51,921 nucleotides of DNA from an uncultured Alphaproteobacteria bacterium (lineage in GTDB: Bacteria > Pseudomonadota > Alphaproteobacteria > Rickettsiales > Midichloriaceae). Each line of letters begins with the position of its first letter. The first letter of the stretch is position 1. The notes below the pieces were generated by a model. That model was not told the DNA's origin. It was given only the letters and a program-made list of their open reading frames with translations, and ran no database searches. Shown here piece by piece: positions 9,210 to 17,374 of the stretch. The position numbers and the translations under genes were made by a program. The DNA lies in NCBI GenBank assembly GCA_903887235.1, contig CAISOX010000097.1:1-51921 (forward strand). The letters run 5' to 3'.

Positions 9210-10030
9210 TCAAAATAAATGAATTTACTAAAAACAAATCATTTAATTCAGTCGGTAATTACGCAGTTTGCTGGCATATACAGCTCACGAATGGCGATCA
9301 ATTAAGATTAACCAACTATAATGAAGATATTAACATCAAAGATTATAAATATATTGCTGAATCTATTTTTACTTATAAATCTATAGAAAAAAGTTCTGAA
9401 TTACTAGCGGGAAAAAACGAAATATGTGGAATAATTTGCGATAAATATTTTAAAAGGCAAGATATTATAAATGGTAAATTAAACGATGCATATATTGAAA
9501 TATTTTTAATAAATACAAATAATTTGGATAATGGTAAGTTGATTTTAAATCAGGGATATGTAAGTAACATAAAAATTATTGATAACAAGTTTATTGCAAA
9601 TATTTCTTCATTAAAAAATAAATTTAATAATAAAATTACAAATTCTTTTTCTCAGAATTGTAGAGCTAAATTTTGTGACAAAGATTGCAGTTTATACGAG
9701 GAAAATTATAAATTTTATGGAAAAATATCAAAAGTAGTCTCAAACAATACATTATTTGATGCTGAAAGAAATGAGGAAAATTTTTATTTTAATTTTGGAG
9801 AAATAACTTTTATATCAGGAAATAATACAGGATTATACTTTCAAGTAAAAAATTTTAAAAATGGTAAAATTGAATTAAATTTGCCTAGCATTTATAAATT
9901 AGCAGTAGGTGATGCATACTCAATCATAGCTGGCTGTGACAAAAATTTTTCATCATGTGTTACCAAATTTAATAATGCATTGAATTTTAGGGGAGAACCA
10001 TATATTTCTAAGGTTCTAACACGTCTTTAA
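9206..10030 (+). CDS. GTA/phage baseplate hub protein, DUF2163 family
   Basis: The 274 residues match DUF2163 (phage_BR0599-type C-terminus), the family of the Rhodobacter GTA hub protein gp13. The family cysteines are present: C152 and C161 in the NCRAKFCDKDC segment, and C244 and C251 in GCDKNFSSC. They are followed by the hallmark KFNN-x3-NFRGEP motif. In the Rhodobacter particle the equivalent cysteines bind an iron-sulfur cluster (known for that protein; inferred here). The gene overlaps the upstream distal tail gene by 4 bases. It ends convergently with the symporter gene, overlapping it by 15 bases. The NlpC/P60 peptidase and the large tail-fibre gene that follow in canonical GTA clusters are absent here. 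Confidence 0.9.
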   Translation: MIKINEFTKNKSFNSVGNYAVCWHIQLTNGDQLRLTNYNEDINIKDYKYIAESIFTYKSIEKSSELLAGKNEICGIICDKYFKRQDIINGKLNDAYIEIFLINTNNLDNGKLILNQGYVSNIKIIDNKFIANISSLKNKFNNKITNSFSQNCRAKFCDKDCSLYEENYKFYGKISKVVSNNTLFDAERNEENFYFNFGEITFISGNNTGLYFQVKNFKNGKIELNLPSIYKLAVGDAYSIIAGCDKNFSSCVTKFNNALNFRGEPYISKVLTRL

Positions 10031-11368
10031 TCTATTAAAAATTGCTGATAATGGAAAAGCTAAGATTGATAAAAATATACAAAACAGCTCCTTTGAAAGA
10101 TTAAAATAGAAATCAGTACCAATTTTTGGATGAATAAAAAACCCTATTATTCCCAAACAAATTGATGAGTACGCAAAAAAAGTGCTTTTTTTGAAATTTA
10201 AAAAGGATACCACTACTGGAAAAAATAGTGTACACACCATTATTTCATAACTTAATAACATTGTCTCTATAATATTATCAAAATAATTTGCTATTACAAT
10301 TCCCAAAAAACCGAGTAAAATAGTGACAACCCTTGTTTTAAGTAGATCATCTGAGAGTGAATTTTTCTTAAAATCTAATGTTAAATTTGAAATTATTGCA
10401 CATAATAACGAATCACCTGTTGAAATAATAGCGCATAAAACTGCAAGTGATGCTATAGAAGTAATAAAGCTGTTGGACGTACTAATGAAAAAGAATATCA
10501 TCTGACTACTTCCAGTAGGAATATTTTCAATACTCCTAGCTGCTATACCAAAAATAAGTGGCAAAAAGGAAAAACCAAGCAATAAAACTCCTGCTATGAA
10601 GGCTGATATATATGCCGTTTTTGAGTTTTTAGCAGAGAAAAATTTTTGCGCCATATCTTGCTCTATGAAGACAAATAAAAATGGAACAATTATATATGGT
10701 GCGAAAAGCGCTTTATCTTTATTGACGATACTATGAAACAAATTATCTAATGAGAATTGAATATACTCATATTTGTTAAAAATATAGTATCCCATAATAA
10801 TTGCAAAGGTAAGAAATATAAATATTATTTGCACAATATCTGTATAAACTATCGCCTTTAACCCGCCTAATACCGTATATAGTATTAATATTGTCCAAAA
10901 TATATAAACTACGAACTCATTTTCAATGCCAAATGCAATTAAAAGTTTTCTGGTACCTACTATTGTTGAAATTAAAATACCATAAAGAGAAATTATGGAT
11001 ATAGCAGAAGCTATTTTTCTAAGAAATTTTGACCCATATTCCTTTTCAAATAATTCGGCTATAGTTGAAATATTTTTTTCTCTTAACTGTTTTGCACCAA
11101 AAATTGCAACTGCAATTAAGCCAAGAGATATGCCAAGAGAATAAAATATACCATATATTCCATATTTATAGGCAAAATCAGATGTTCCAAGTATTACTCC
11201 AGCCCCTAATTGTGTTGCCAACAACGCTATACTAACTGATATAACCCCTAGTTTCCTATCAGCTAAAAAATAACTATCATTTGTACTTATTCCTCTTGAT
11301 GACTTATATCCAATATATATGAATATAAAAAGAAGTATTGCTGAAAATGTTATGAAATAATAGCTCAT
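10016..11368 (-). CDS. Sodium/solute symporter (SSS family)
   Basis: This is an integral inner-membrane transporter of about 450 residues with roughly 13 hydrophobic segments. It carries SSS-family landmarks: an N-terminal Y-F-L-A-D-R-K-L-G stretch, the LATQLGAGVILGTSDFAY region of helix 2 (about residues 50-70), and GGLKAIVYTDIVQ in the middle. Such proteins couple sodium entry to uptake of amino acids, sugars, pantothenate or proline; the substrate cannot be told from sequence alone. I prefer the ATG at 11368 to a TTG four codons upstream. The 3' end overlaps the convergent GTA hub gene. rpsU starts upstream on the same strand with a 43-base gap from this start. Confidence 0.88.
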   Translation of the reverse strand: MSYYFITFSAILLFIFIYIGYKSSRGISTNDSYFLADRKLGVISVSIALLATQLGAGVILGTSDFAYKYGIYGIFYSLGISLGLIAVAIFGAKQLREKNISTIAELFEKEYGSKFLRKIASAISIISLYGILISTIVGTRKLLIAFGIENEFVVYIFWTILILYTVLGGLKAIVYTDIVQIIFIFLTFAIIMGYYIFNKYEYIQFSLDNLFHSIVNKDKALFAPYIIVPFLFVFIEQDMAQKFFSAKNSKTAYISAFIAGVLLLGFSFLPLIFGIAARSIENIPTGSSQMIFFFISTSNSFITSIASLAVLCAIISTGDSLLCAIISNLTLDFKKNSLSDDLLKTRVVTILLGFLGIVIANYFDNIIETMLLSYEIMVCTLFFPVVVSFLNFKKSTFFAYSSICLGIIGFFIHPKIGTDFYFNLSKELFCIFLSILAFPLSAIFNRLKTC

Positions 11369-11411
11369 ACAATATTGCAATACTTTAAAATATAAAACTC
11401 AAAAAAGATCT

Positions 11412-11615
11412 TTAATAACTAGTCCCAGCAGGCTTCCTGAAAGATTTATGTTTTCTTTTTCTTGCTTCAATACTTTTTCTAAGCTTTTTTTCAGAAGGCT
11501 TTTCATGATGCCTTTTCTCTCTCATTACTTTAAATATGCCCTCTCTTTGCAATTTCTTCTTAAGAATTTTTAAAGAATAATCAACATTGTTGAATCTAAC
11601 TTGAACTTCTACCAA
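11412..11615 (-). CDS. rpsU: 30S ribosomal protein S21
   Basis: S21 is a small, highly basic protein near the 3' end of 16S rRNA that helps initiation. The 67-residue product shows the family pattern: an N-terminal beta strand (VEVQVRFNN), then a long helix with KLQREG and R-E-K-R-HHEKPSEKK, and an Arg/Lys-rich C-terminus (EARKRKHKSFRKP). Length is typical for alphaproteobacteria. It stands alone rather than in the rpsU-dnaG-rpoD arrangement of enterics. Confidence 0.96.
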   Translation of the reverse strand: MVEVQVRFNNVDYSLKILKKKLQREGIFKVMREKRHHEKPSEKKLRKSIEARKRKHKSFRKPAGTSY

Positions 11616-11758
11616 AATGTTATAATTTTTGTTATTAATTTACAGTGGATTCTACAACAAACAAATATAAAAGTAAACAGCGAAGTGAGCACAATACAGA
11701 TATTAATTAAAATTTATTCATCGGCTAATACATTGGCTAATACTCAAAAATTCTAGTA

Positions 11759-13324
11759 TTAATATATATCTGGAGAGATTTGAACTTCACTCGTGATAAT
11801 AAAACTTATATCATTTATCAAATACTCTATCTCAACAAAAGATGCTTGCCATCCCTTTTGAACCCTTAAAAGCGGCATCTCTATTTGACACCTATACCCT
11901 TGCTCGCAAAAAAACTCAACTTTTTGTTCAATATAGCAATTATCACATAAATTTTTGGAAAAATAAGATGCAATTTTTTTGACTAATAAATGCCACTTAT
12001 CATAAGAGCTTAAGAATCTAAAATCCCTTTCTTCCTCATTAACTGCATTCCAAAATTTTACTATATGTGGTTTGTGAGAAGAATTAATATTTATCTTATT
12101 TTTATAAAATTTAAATTCAGCTTTGGGTAGTGTAACATTATTAAGAATGAGATAAAAAAATGAATTTACTCCTTCACTTATTTTTAATCTATTTTCAGTA
12201 GCATCGCTTATAGCATTTCCAGAAAAATAGTGAAGCGCATTGGGAAGATACCTAATGTAATTGTTATCACCTGGTAAATTTTCAAAGTAAAATTTTGATG
12301 AATCTGGGACAAAAAAGTCATCACCACTAGCATTAATTATATATTTAGGTAGTTTCATCCTTTCCTTATATTTTGGATCATAATCATCATTTAGATAACT
12401 CATCGGATCTTCTATTTTCATTAAATCAGCAAATTCTTTACTATTAATCCTGTCAGTCACCCCTTCGCTTTTATAATCTCTCAATGCAGGGGGGCATCCA
12501 TTTTTATATGATTGACAGATGTGATTAATTGATTTTTGCACATTTAAAATATCAATTACTATTGGAGAAATAGCAGAAATTCTTGAATCTTCAAGTGCTG
12601 CCAACCAAATAGCCCAACCTCTTTTAGAGGCGCCAGAAAGAACGAAACTATCTATTGTTATATCATTTTCTTTTATTAAAATTTCTTGTATAGCATCCAT
12701 AGCCTTTATAACAGATTTTACCATAGGCAAATGCCCAGCCAGATAAGCATTTTGCAATGGTGATTCCATTACTTTATTATATGTATATGCCAATATTTGA
12801 TCTTCCTTTCTAAATTTACCTCCCACAAGTAAATACTGATTTGGAACATCACGCAATTCTATGACCGGAGCTTTGTTTTTAAATGCAATTTTAGCGAAAT
12901 CTATGTTTTCTTTTGGTTCCAAGAAATTAATATTTCCTTTTTCGTCTTTATTATACCCTGCAGTAACATACAATAGCGCTTGATTATATTTAACATTGTG
13001 AGGTAAATAAATAATTAATTCATGACTCCAAATAGTATTTTGTATATCACTATACTCAGATATTGGCCATTTTTGTGAAGTTAGTAAATACGTATTTATT
13101 GAAATATTGTCAAATTCTGATTCCTTAGATTTTAGAAATTTATAACTAAATTCACCATCCTCAAATTTAATAAAATTACTGAGAGCTTTGTTTAAAGTAG
13201 GTGGAGAAAAATTTTCAGCATGGCCACCAACATGAGCATAGCATTTATCATCAAATAGGTTTTGCATATAACAAAGTAAAGTTAAGAATATTAATATTTT
13301 CCTATTATGAGTAAATTTTATCAT
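11759..13324 (-). CDS. Secreted PhoPQ-activated pathogenicity-related protein (PqaA-like alpha/beta hydrolase)
   Basis: This protein matches the PhoPQ-activated pathogenicity-related family, named after Salmonella PqaA. An N-terminal signal peptide (basic start, hydrophobic ILIFLTLLCYM core, likely cleavage after residue 30) indicates export. The family's nucleophile elbow LSGASKRGW places the probable catalytic serine at S233. Downstream come the usual SPIVIDILN segment, the NASGDDFFVPDS loop with a candidate acid, and NALHYF with a candidate histidine. At 521 residues it is full length. Several cysteines (for example CDNC near the C-terminus) would fit disulfides in the periplasm or outside the cell. 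The substrate is unknown for the family. Confidence 0.88.
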   Translation of the reverse strand: MIKFTHNRKILIFLTLLCYMQNLFDDKCYAHVGGHAENFSPPTLNKALSNFIKFEDGEFSYKFLKSKESEFDNISINTYLLTSQKWPISEYSDIQNTIWSHELIIYLPHNVKYNQALLYVTAGYNKDEKGNINFLEPKENIDFAKIAFKNKAPVIELRDVPNQYLLVGGKFRKEDQILAYTYNKVMESPLQNAYLAGHLPMVKSVIKAMDAIQEILIKENDITIDSFVLSGASKRGWAIWLAALEDSRISAISPIVIDILNVQKSINHICQSYKNGCPPALRDYKSEGVTDRINSKEFADLMKIEDPMSYLNDDYDPKYKERMKLPKYIINASGDDFFVPDSSKFYFENLPGDNNYIRYLPNALHYFSGNAISDATENRLKISEGVNSFFYLILNNVTLPKAEFKFYKNKININSSHKPHIVKFWNAVNEEERDFRFLSSYDKWHLLVKKIASYFSKNLCDNCYIEQKVEFFCEQGYRCQIEMPLLRVQKGWQASFVEIEYLINDISFIITSEVQISPDIY

Positions 13325-13379
13325 TATCTAAAAATTAAGTAAAAAAATTATTTTATCAGATCTAATATAACAGATATAA

Positions 13380-13967
13380 TTACTTTGTGTATAGCTTCTC
13401 TAAATATCTGGCAATTAGGTCAACTTCAACATTTACTCTTGACCCAATGTTAATGTGGGATAAATTCGTATGACCCCACGTATGTGGCACTATATTTACT
13501 TCAAAAAAAATTTTGGTCACTTTATTAACTGTAAGAGATATTCCGTTAATCGTAATAGAGCATTTATAGGTGATATATTGATTTAGTTGCTCAGGTAGTA
13601 TGAATCTTATTTTGTGAGAATCTCCATCTTTCTCAATTTCAGATACTTCAGTATTGCAATCAACATGACCCTGAACAAAATGTCCATTTAGTAAATCCCC
13701 TACCCTTAGTGATTTTTCTAAATTCACTTTATAACCTAGATCCCAATAATTAACGTTAGTCACCCTTCTTGTTTCTGATGAAATTTGCGCAATAAAACTG
13801 TTATTACCAATTTCAATCACTGTAAGACAAATTCCATCACAGGAAATTGAGTCTCCAATATTAATTTTATTAGTATCTAATACAGTTTTAATCTCCACTT
13901 TCCAATCATCAGCATTTTTATTTACTACTGATACGATACCAACGTCTGTTATAATACCGCTAAACAT
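13380..13967 (-). CDS. ribE: Riboflavin synthase, alpha chain
   Basis: Riboflavin synthase dismutates two 6,7-dimethyl-8-ribityllumazine molecules to riboflavin plus the pyrimidinedione. The protein has the expected two tandem lumazine-binding barrels in 195 residues. Barrel 1 starts with the diagnostic MFSGIITDVG and has DSISCDGICLTV. Barrel 2 has NGHFVQGHVD and the matching INGISLTVN, followed by PHTWGHTN. The C-terminal helix that drives trimer formation is present. Other riboflavin genes are not adjacent. It is divergent from talC, with an 81-base intergenic region holding both promoters. Confidence 0.96.
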   Translation of the reverse strand: MFSGIITDVGIVSVVNKNADDWKVEIKTVLDTNKINIGDSISCDGICLTVIEIGNNSFIAQISSETRRVTNVNYWDLGYKVNLEKSLRVGDLLNGHFVQGHVDCNTEVSEIEKDGDSHKIRFILPEQLNQYITYKCSITINGISLTVNKVTKIFFEVNIVPHTWGHTNLSHINIGSRVNVEVDLIARYLEKLYTK

Positions 13968-14048
13968 GTCATATTTCTTGTTGCATAAAACTTAAAAACA
14001 GCTATCTTAAAACTGACTGTTAGTCAATTTAATAATCTTTTTTATGCT

Positions 14049-14696
14049 ATGAAAATATATCTTGATAGTTGTGATGTGGACTTGATCAAAAAATATAAAG
14101 ATTTAGGCTTTATTGACGGGGTCACAACTAATCCTTCAATCATTGCAAAATCTGGCAAAGATTTTAAAAAAGTTATTAAAGAAATTTGTGATGTTATTGA
14201 TACATCTATAAGTGTTGAAGTACTATCAACTGATTATCAAAACATGCTTAAAGAAGCGGAAGAATTTTCAAAAATTGCACCGCAAATTACTATAAAATTA
14301 CCAATTACAGAAGATGGTCTAAGAGCGTGCAAAGCATTATCTGAAAGGGCTTTTAAAACCAATATGACTTTGTGTTTTTCACCATTACAAGCATTGTTAG
14401 CAGCAAAAGCAGGAGCTACTTATGTCTCTCCCTTTATCGGAAGACTTGACGATATGGGAAGAGATGGAATTGATTTGATTGCGGATATTTGCTCTATTTA
14501 TGAAAATTATCCAGATATATCAACTCAAATTTTAGCAGCTTCAATAAGGCATCCAATCCATATAATTCAAGTTGCTAAGCTTGGCGTTGACGTGATAACA
14601 CTGCCACCAAAATTAATTGAGATGATGATCAATAATCCTTTAACTTATAAAGGTATTGAAATTTTTTTAAATGACTGGAATAATATAAAAAAGTAG
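14049..14696 (+). CDS. tal: Transaldolase, TalC/fructose-6-phosphate aldolase-like subfamily
   Basis: This is a class I aldolase-fold enzyme of the short (about 215-residue) transaldolase type, moving a three-carbon dihydroxyacetone unit between sugar phosphates in the non-oxidative pentose phosphate pathway. Visible landmarks are MKIYLDSCD, the VTTNPSIIAKSGKD loop, the Schiff-base lysine K83 in TIKLP, TLCFSPLQALLAAKAGATYVSPF and the C-terminal hydrophobic DVITLPP motif. Short TalC proteins may act as transaldolase or as fructose-6-phosphate aldolase; rpe at the window end supports the transaldolase role. The flgB start lies 8 bases past the stop, so the flagellar genes may share its transcript. 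Confidence 0.93.
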   Translation: MKIYLDSCDVDLIKKYKDLGFIDGVTTNPSIIAKSGKDFKKVIKEICDVIDTSISVEVLSTDYQNMLKEAEEFSKIAPQITIKLPITEDGLRACKALSERAFKTNMTLCFSPLQALLAAKAGATYVSPFIGRLDDMGRDGIDLIADICSIYENYPDISTQILAASIRHPIHIIQVAKLGVDVITLPPKLIEMMINNPLTYKGIEIFLNDWNNIKK

Positions 14697-14704
14697 TTTT
14701 AAAA

Positions 14705-15139
14705 ATGATTAAGATAGTAGTGGGGTTACTGATTTATACATCTTTTATAAGTGCTAATGCACAGGAAAATCCACTTGAGGTGTATAAAAATTATATAGAT
14801 TTCCTCTCTAAAAACGACACTGTTATTTCGCAAAATATTGCAAATGCAGATACTCCAAAGTATTTACCAAAAAAATTGGAAGATAAAAAAAATCCTTTTA
14901 GCTACGATATTGAATTAGATACAACTAACCCTATGCATATCCACGCTGAGGAAAAAAATTCTAAATATAAATTATCAACTGCTGAAATAGTTGAAATCAA
15001 ACCAGATGGAAATGCCGTAACATTAGAAAATGAATTATTAAAGAAGAACCAAAATTCAGTAAAATTACATCAAGTTTCAAATATGTATAGCAAAGCAAAA
15101 AATATGATGAAATATGCAATTACAGGACAAATGAAATGA
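14705..15139 (+). CDS. flgB: Flagellar basal-body rod protein FlgB with a signal-peptide-like leader
   Basis: FlgB is a proximal rod subunit. The defining motif NIANADTPKY is present at residues 44-53, and the C-terminal helix (SNMYSKAKNMMKYAITGQMK) is typical. In most FlgB proteins this motif falls near residue 29. Here an extra N-terminal segment of about 15-20 residues, MIKIVVGLLIYTSFISANAQ, has the basic-hydrophobic-ANA-Q form of a Sec signal peptide with likely cleavage after residue 19. Rod proteins are normally exported by the flagellar type III system without a cleaved signal. A GTG at codon 26 is a poorer alternative start that would leave too short an N-terminus. The stop overlaps the flgC ATG (ATGA). 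Confidence 0.93.
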   Translation: MIKIVVGLLIYTSFISANAQENPLEVYKNYIDFLSKNDTVISQNIANADTPKYLPKKLEDKKNPFSYDIELDTTNPMHIHAEEKNSKYKLSTAEIVEIKPDGNAVTLENELLKKNQNSVKLHQVSNMYSKAKNMMKYAITGQMK

Positions 15140-15639
15140 TAAAAAATGTTTTTTTCTTATCAATATTAGCATTATTTGCTGGCAATTTTAATTGCATCTC
15201 TATCTCCTTTGCTGATGAAAAAATAATTAGTGATCCGCTAGAAGCATCTATTAAAATATCATCATCAGGTATGCAAGCTCAAAGTCAAAGACTTAAGGTC
15301 GTTGCACAAAATATTGCAAATTCTAATGTTACTGGCAAAACTCCAAATGAAAATCCATATAGAAGAAAAATAATTTTCTTCAAAAATGTTTATGATCCAA
15401 AATTGGATGCAAAAGTACTAAAGGTTGACTCCATAAAAGAAGACCAATCTGATTTCACACTTAAATATGAACCAAATCATCCAGCAGCAGATAATAATGG
15501 TATGGTAAAATACCCAAACGTAAATATAATAATTGAAACTGTTGACTCTAAAGAGGCGCAAAGAACATTTGATGCAAATGTAAACTCCTTAGAAATAGCA
15601 AAGTCAAATCAAAACAAAGTTCTTGAATTAATGAGATAA
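15136..15639 (+). CDS. flgC: Flagellar basal-body rod protein FlgC with a signal-peptide-like leader
   Basis: FlgC is the second proximal rod subunit. Family marks are SSGMQAQSQRLKVVAQNIANSN (residues 43-64), the Y-R-R-K-x-x-F-F stretch, the conserved NHPAADNNGMVKYPNVN loop, and the C-terminal EAQRTFDANVNSLEIAKS helix. The NIAN motif lies at residue 59 instead of near 27. The extra N-terminus (KNVFFLSILALFAGNFNC, then SISFA-DEK) looks like a Sec signal peptide cleaved after A26. No ATG, GTG or TTG codon lies between the first codon and the conserved region, so the leader cannot easily be blamed on a wrong start. An AGGA lies upstream of the ATG inside flgB. Confidence 0.94.
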   Translation: MIKNVFFLSILALFAGNFNCISISFADEKIISDPLEASIKISSSGMQAQSQRLKVVAQNIANSNVTGKTPNENPYRRKIIFFKNVYDPKLDAKVLKVDSIKEDQSDFTLKYEPNHPAADNNGMVKYPNVNIIIETVDSKEAQRTFDANVNSLEIAKSNQNKVLELMR

Positions 15640-15643
15640 TATT

Positions 15644-16045
15644 ATGACAACTTCATCGTCTATTAAACCGGATTTTAGTAATGCTGTTGAGGCATATAAA
15701 AAGGCAAATAAAAATATTAAAAACCTTAGTTCCTCATCAGAAAACAGTAAAATTAGCACAAATTCTGGGCATGGTGTTCTATATGCTGGGGATAAAATGG
15801 ATGTCTTATCTCAAGGTGTTACTAAAACCTCACAATTTTCTAGTATTGTTCAGGAATTGATAAAAACAAGGGTGCAAAAGGTCAAAAATGCCGATAAAGT
15901 CTCATTAGATGCAATTAAAGGACGGACAGGAATGATTGAAGTAATGGAGGCAATAAATAATTCGGAAATAGCATTGCAAGAAATCGTTACAGTTAGAGAT
16001 AAAATCGTCGCTGCCTACTTAGATATTTTAAAAATGCCACTTTAA
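15644..16045 (+). CDS. fliE: Flagellar hook-basal body complex protein FliE
   Basis: FliE joins the MS ring to the rod and is among the first flagellar type III substrates. The C-terminal half has the family pattern (GRTGMIEVMEAINNSEIALQEIVTVRDKIVAAYLDILKMPL). The N-terminal half is serine-rich and low in complexity, making the protein 133 residues against about 104 in Salmonella. Unlike its two upstream neighbours it has no hydrophobic leader. It is the last gene of a talC-flgB-flgC-fliE run; the flgB-flgC-fliE order is the classical one. Confidence 0.92.
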   Translation: MTTSSSIKPDFSNAVEAYKKANKNIKNLSSSSENSKISTNSGHGVLYAGDKMDVLSQGVTKTSQFSSIVQELIKTRVQKVKNADKVSLDAIKGRTGMIEVMEAINNSEIALQEIVTVRDKIVAAYLDILKMPL

Positions 16046-16414
16046 TTATTTTACAAAACGATATTTAGCACGCATATGATTTAAATTTACAGGGTTAAAT
16101 AAAGCCACCGTACATTACAAACCTTAAAACGATACTACAAAACAATCTTTAATAAAAAAAGGTGCTGCTTATAAAAATAAAAACAACACCTCCAACGAAC
16201 AAGGGCTGGTAACTAAAATTTTTTAAAAAAATAATGTGTTCGTTGATGTTTCAAATACAAAACACCTTAACTCTATATGCTGAAATAATTTATTCAAGAA
16301 ATAAATCTTAACAACCAATTTAATTTTTGTCTGAATCACCATAATAAAAAAAACTTTATTATAAAAGGAAATTATAATTTTGATATAGGCTAAAATAATT
16401 CTAGATCAAAGCAT
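16046..16414. other. Convergent intergenic region with structured minus-strand sequence
   Basis: No coding region is seen between the convergent fliE and ubiA genes. The only structure noted is on the minus strand: a hairpin ending in a T-run (16154-16190) and an upstream, overlapping inverted repeat (16194-16201 with 16237-16244). See the separate terminator entry. Confidence 0.5.
16154..16190 (-). terminator. Rho-independent terminator with overlapping alternative stem
   Basis: On the minus strand the RNA would read GGTGTTG, a 16-base AT-rich loop, CAGCACC, then seven T residues: a 7-bp stem with one G-U pair. The 5' arm also belongs to a second possible hairpin with AACATCAACGAACA further upstream (perfect 8-bp core AACGAACA/TGTTCGTT at 16194-16201 and 16237-16244). 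The two stems exclude each other, as in an attenuator. It may simply end the ubiA transcript, which stops about 225 bases upstream, or end a small RNA. Confidence 0.55.
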
Positions 16415-17374
16415 TTATACACAACCAATAGCAAATCCAAAAAACATTAACATGCCAAAAGCAAAATTGCTTTTAAACTTCCTTAAGCAATCCTCTGGCG
16501 AATTTAAATCAACATTATCAATTTGTTGGGACAACATGAAAAAACCTATAAGCACAACTATAAAAAATATAACATTTAGGTTCGCATTTAACCCTGCTAT
16601 AGCTAATGAAAAAATAAAAAATTTATAGAGGTATCTCACTATTTCTTTTGTCTTATCACCAAAAGCTAATGCCATGGATTTAACGCCAATTTTTTCATCA
16701 TCTTTTTTATCTTGATGCGCATATATTGTATCGTAACCAATAGTCCAAAAAATTGATGCTATATATATTAAGATAGGTACAAAGGAAATGTATTGCTCAA
16801 CAGAAAACCATGCAATAAAGATACCTAAATTAAAGGTAGCACCGAGAAATACTTGTGGGTAGTAACTATACCTTTTTATTAATGGATACACCATAATCAG
16901 CCCCATTGTTAAAATACCAAAATAAATTGATTTCGGCGGAAGTAATAATAATATAAATAAGCCAATGCTCAGCAGCACAAGAAGGAATTTAACTGCATTT
17001 TTGAACGTTAATTCACCACTCGCAAGCGGCCTCATTTTTGTGCGCTCTACATATTTATCAATATCCCTGTCTATGATATCATTGATTACTGCACCTGCAC
17101 CCCTCATTATAACAGCTCCAAAAGTAAATATTATAAAGAGACATAAAAAATGAATAATATCATAAGAAACAACTGCTAAAATCCATAAAACAGGCATCAT
17201 AACTAATTGAGTTCCCACAGGTTGATGCAATCTCATCAATCTTGCATAAGGATTTGCATCTGCAAATTTGAAAAAATCCATAGATATTTTTTCAATCATT
17301 CGTATCTTTTGTTTGACATAGGCATTACCCTTATCAACATAACTTTGAAAATTACTGCTTGGTTGCTTTTTCAT
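16415..17374 (-). CDS. ubiA: 4-hydroxybenzoate polyprenyltransferase UbiA
   Basis: UbiA is an integral membrane prenyltransferase that attaches the polyprenyl chain to 4-hydroxybenzoate in ubiquinone synthesis. Both aspartate-rich prenyl diphosphate-Mg motifs are seen: NDIIDRDID in the first half and DTIYAHQDKKDD in the second. The entry segment RLMRLHQPVGTQLVMMPVLW and KMRPLASGELT are typical, and there are about eight or nine hydrophobic helices. I use the ATG at 17374; a GTG immediately before it is also in frame. The start overlaps the end of nuoC by 23 bases, so the pair is probably co-translated. The polyprenyl diphosphate substrate could come from the ispB-like gene at 45024. Confidence 0.93.
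   Translation of the reverse strand: MKKQPSSNFQSYVDKGNAYVKQKIRMIEKISMDFFKFADANPYARLMRLHQPVGTQLVMMPVLWILAVVSYDIIHFLCLFIIFTFGAVIMRGAGAVINDIIDRDIDKYVERTKMRPLASGELTFKNAVKFLLVLLSIGLFILLLLPPKSIYFGILTMGLIMVYPLIKRYSYYPQVFLGATFNLGIFIAWFSVEQYISFVPILIYIASIFWTIGYDTIYAHQDKKDDEKIGVKSMALAFGDKTKEIVRYLYKFFIFSLAIAGLNANLNVIFFIVVLIGFFMLSQQIDNVDLNSPEDCLRKFKSNFAFGMLMFFGFAIGCV

Noticed and set aside
16154-16400. Possible tmRNA, 6S or SRP RNA on the minus strand
   Set aside because: No tRNA-like acceptor end, tag reading frame, SRP core motif or long 6S-type closing stem could be seen; only the competing hairpins are supported.
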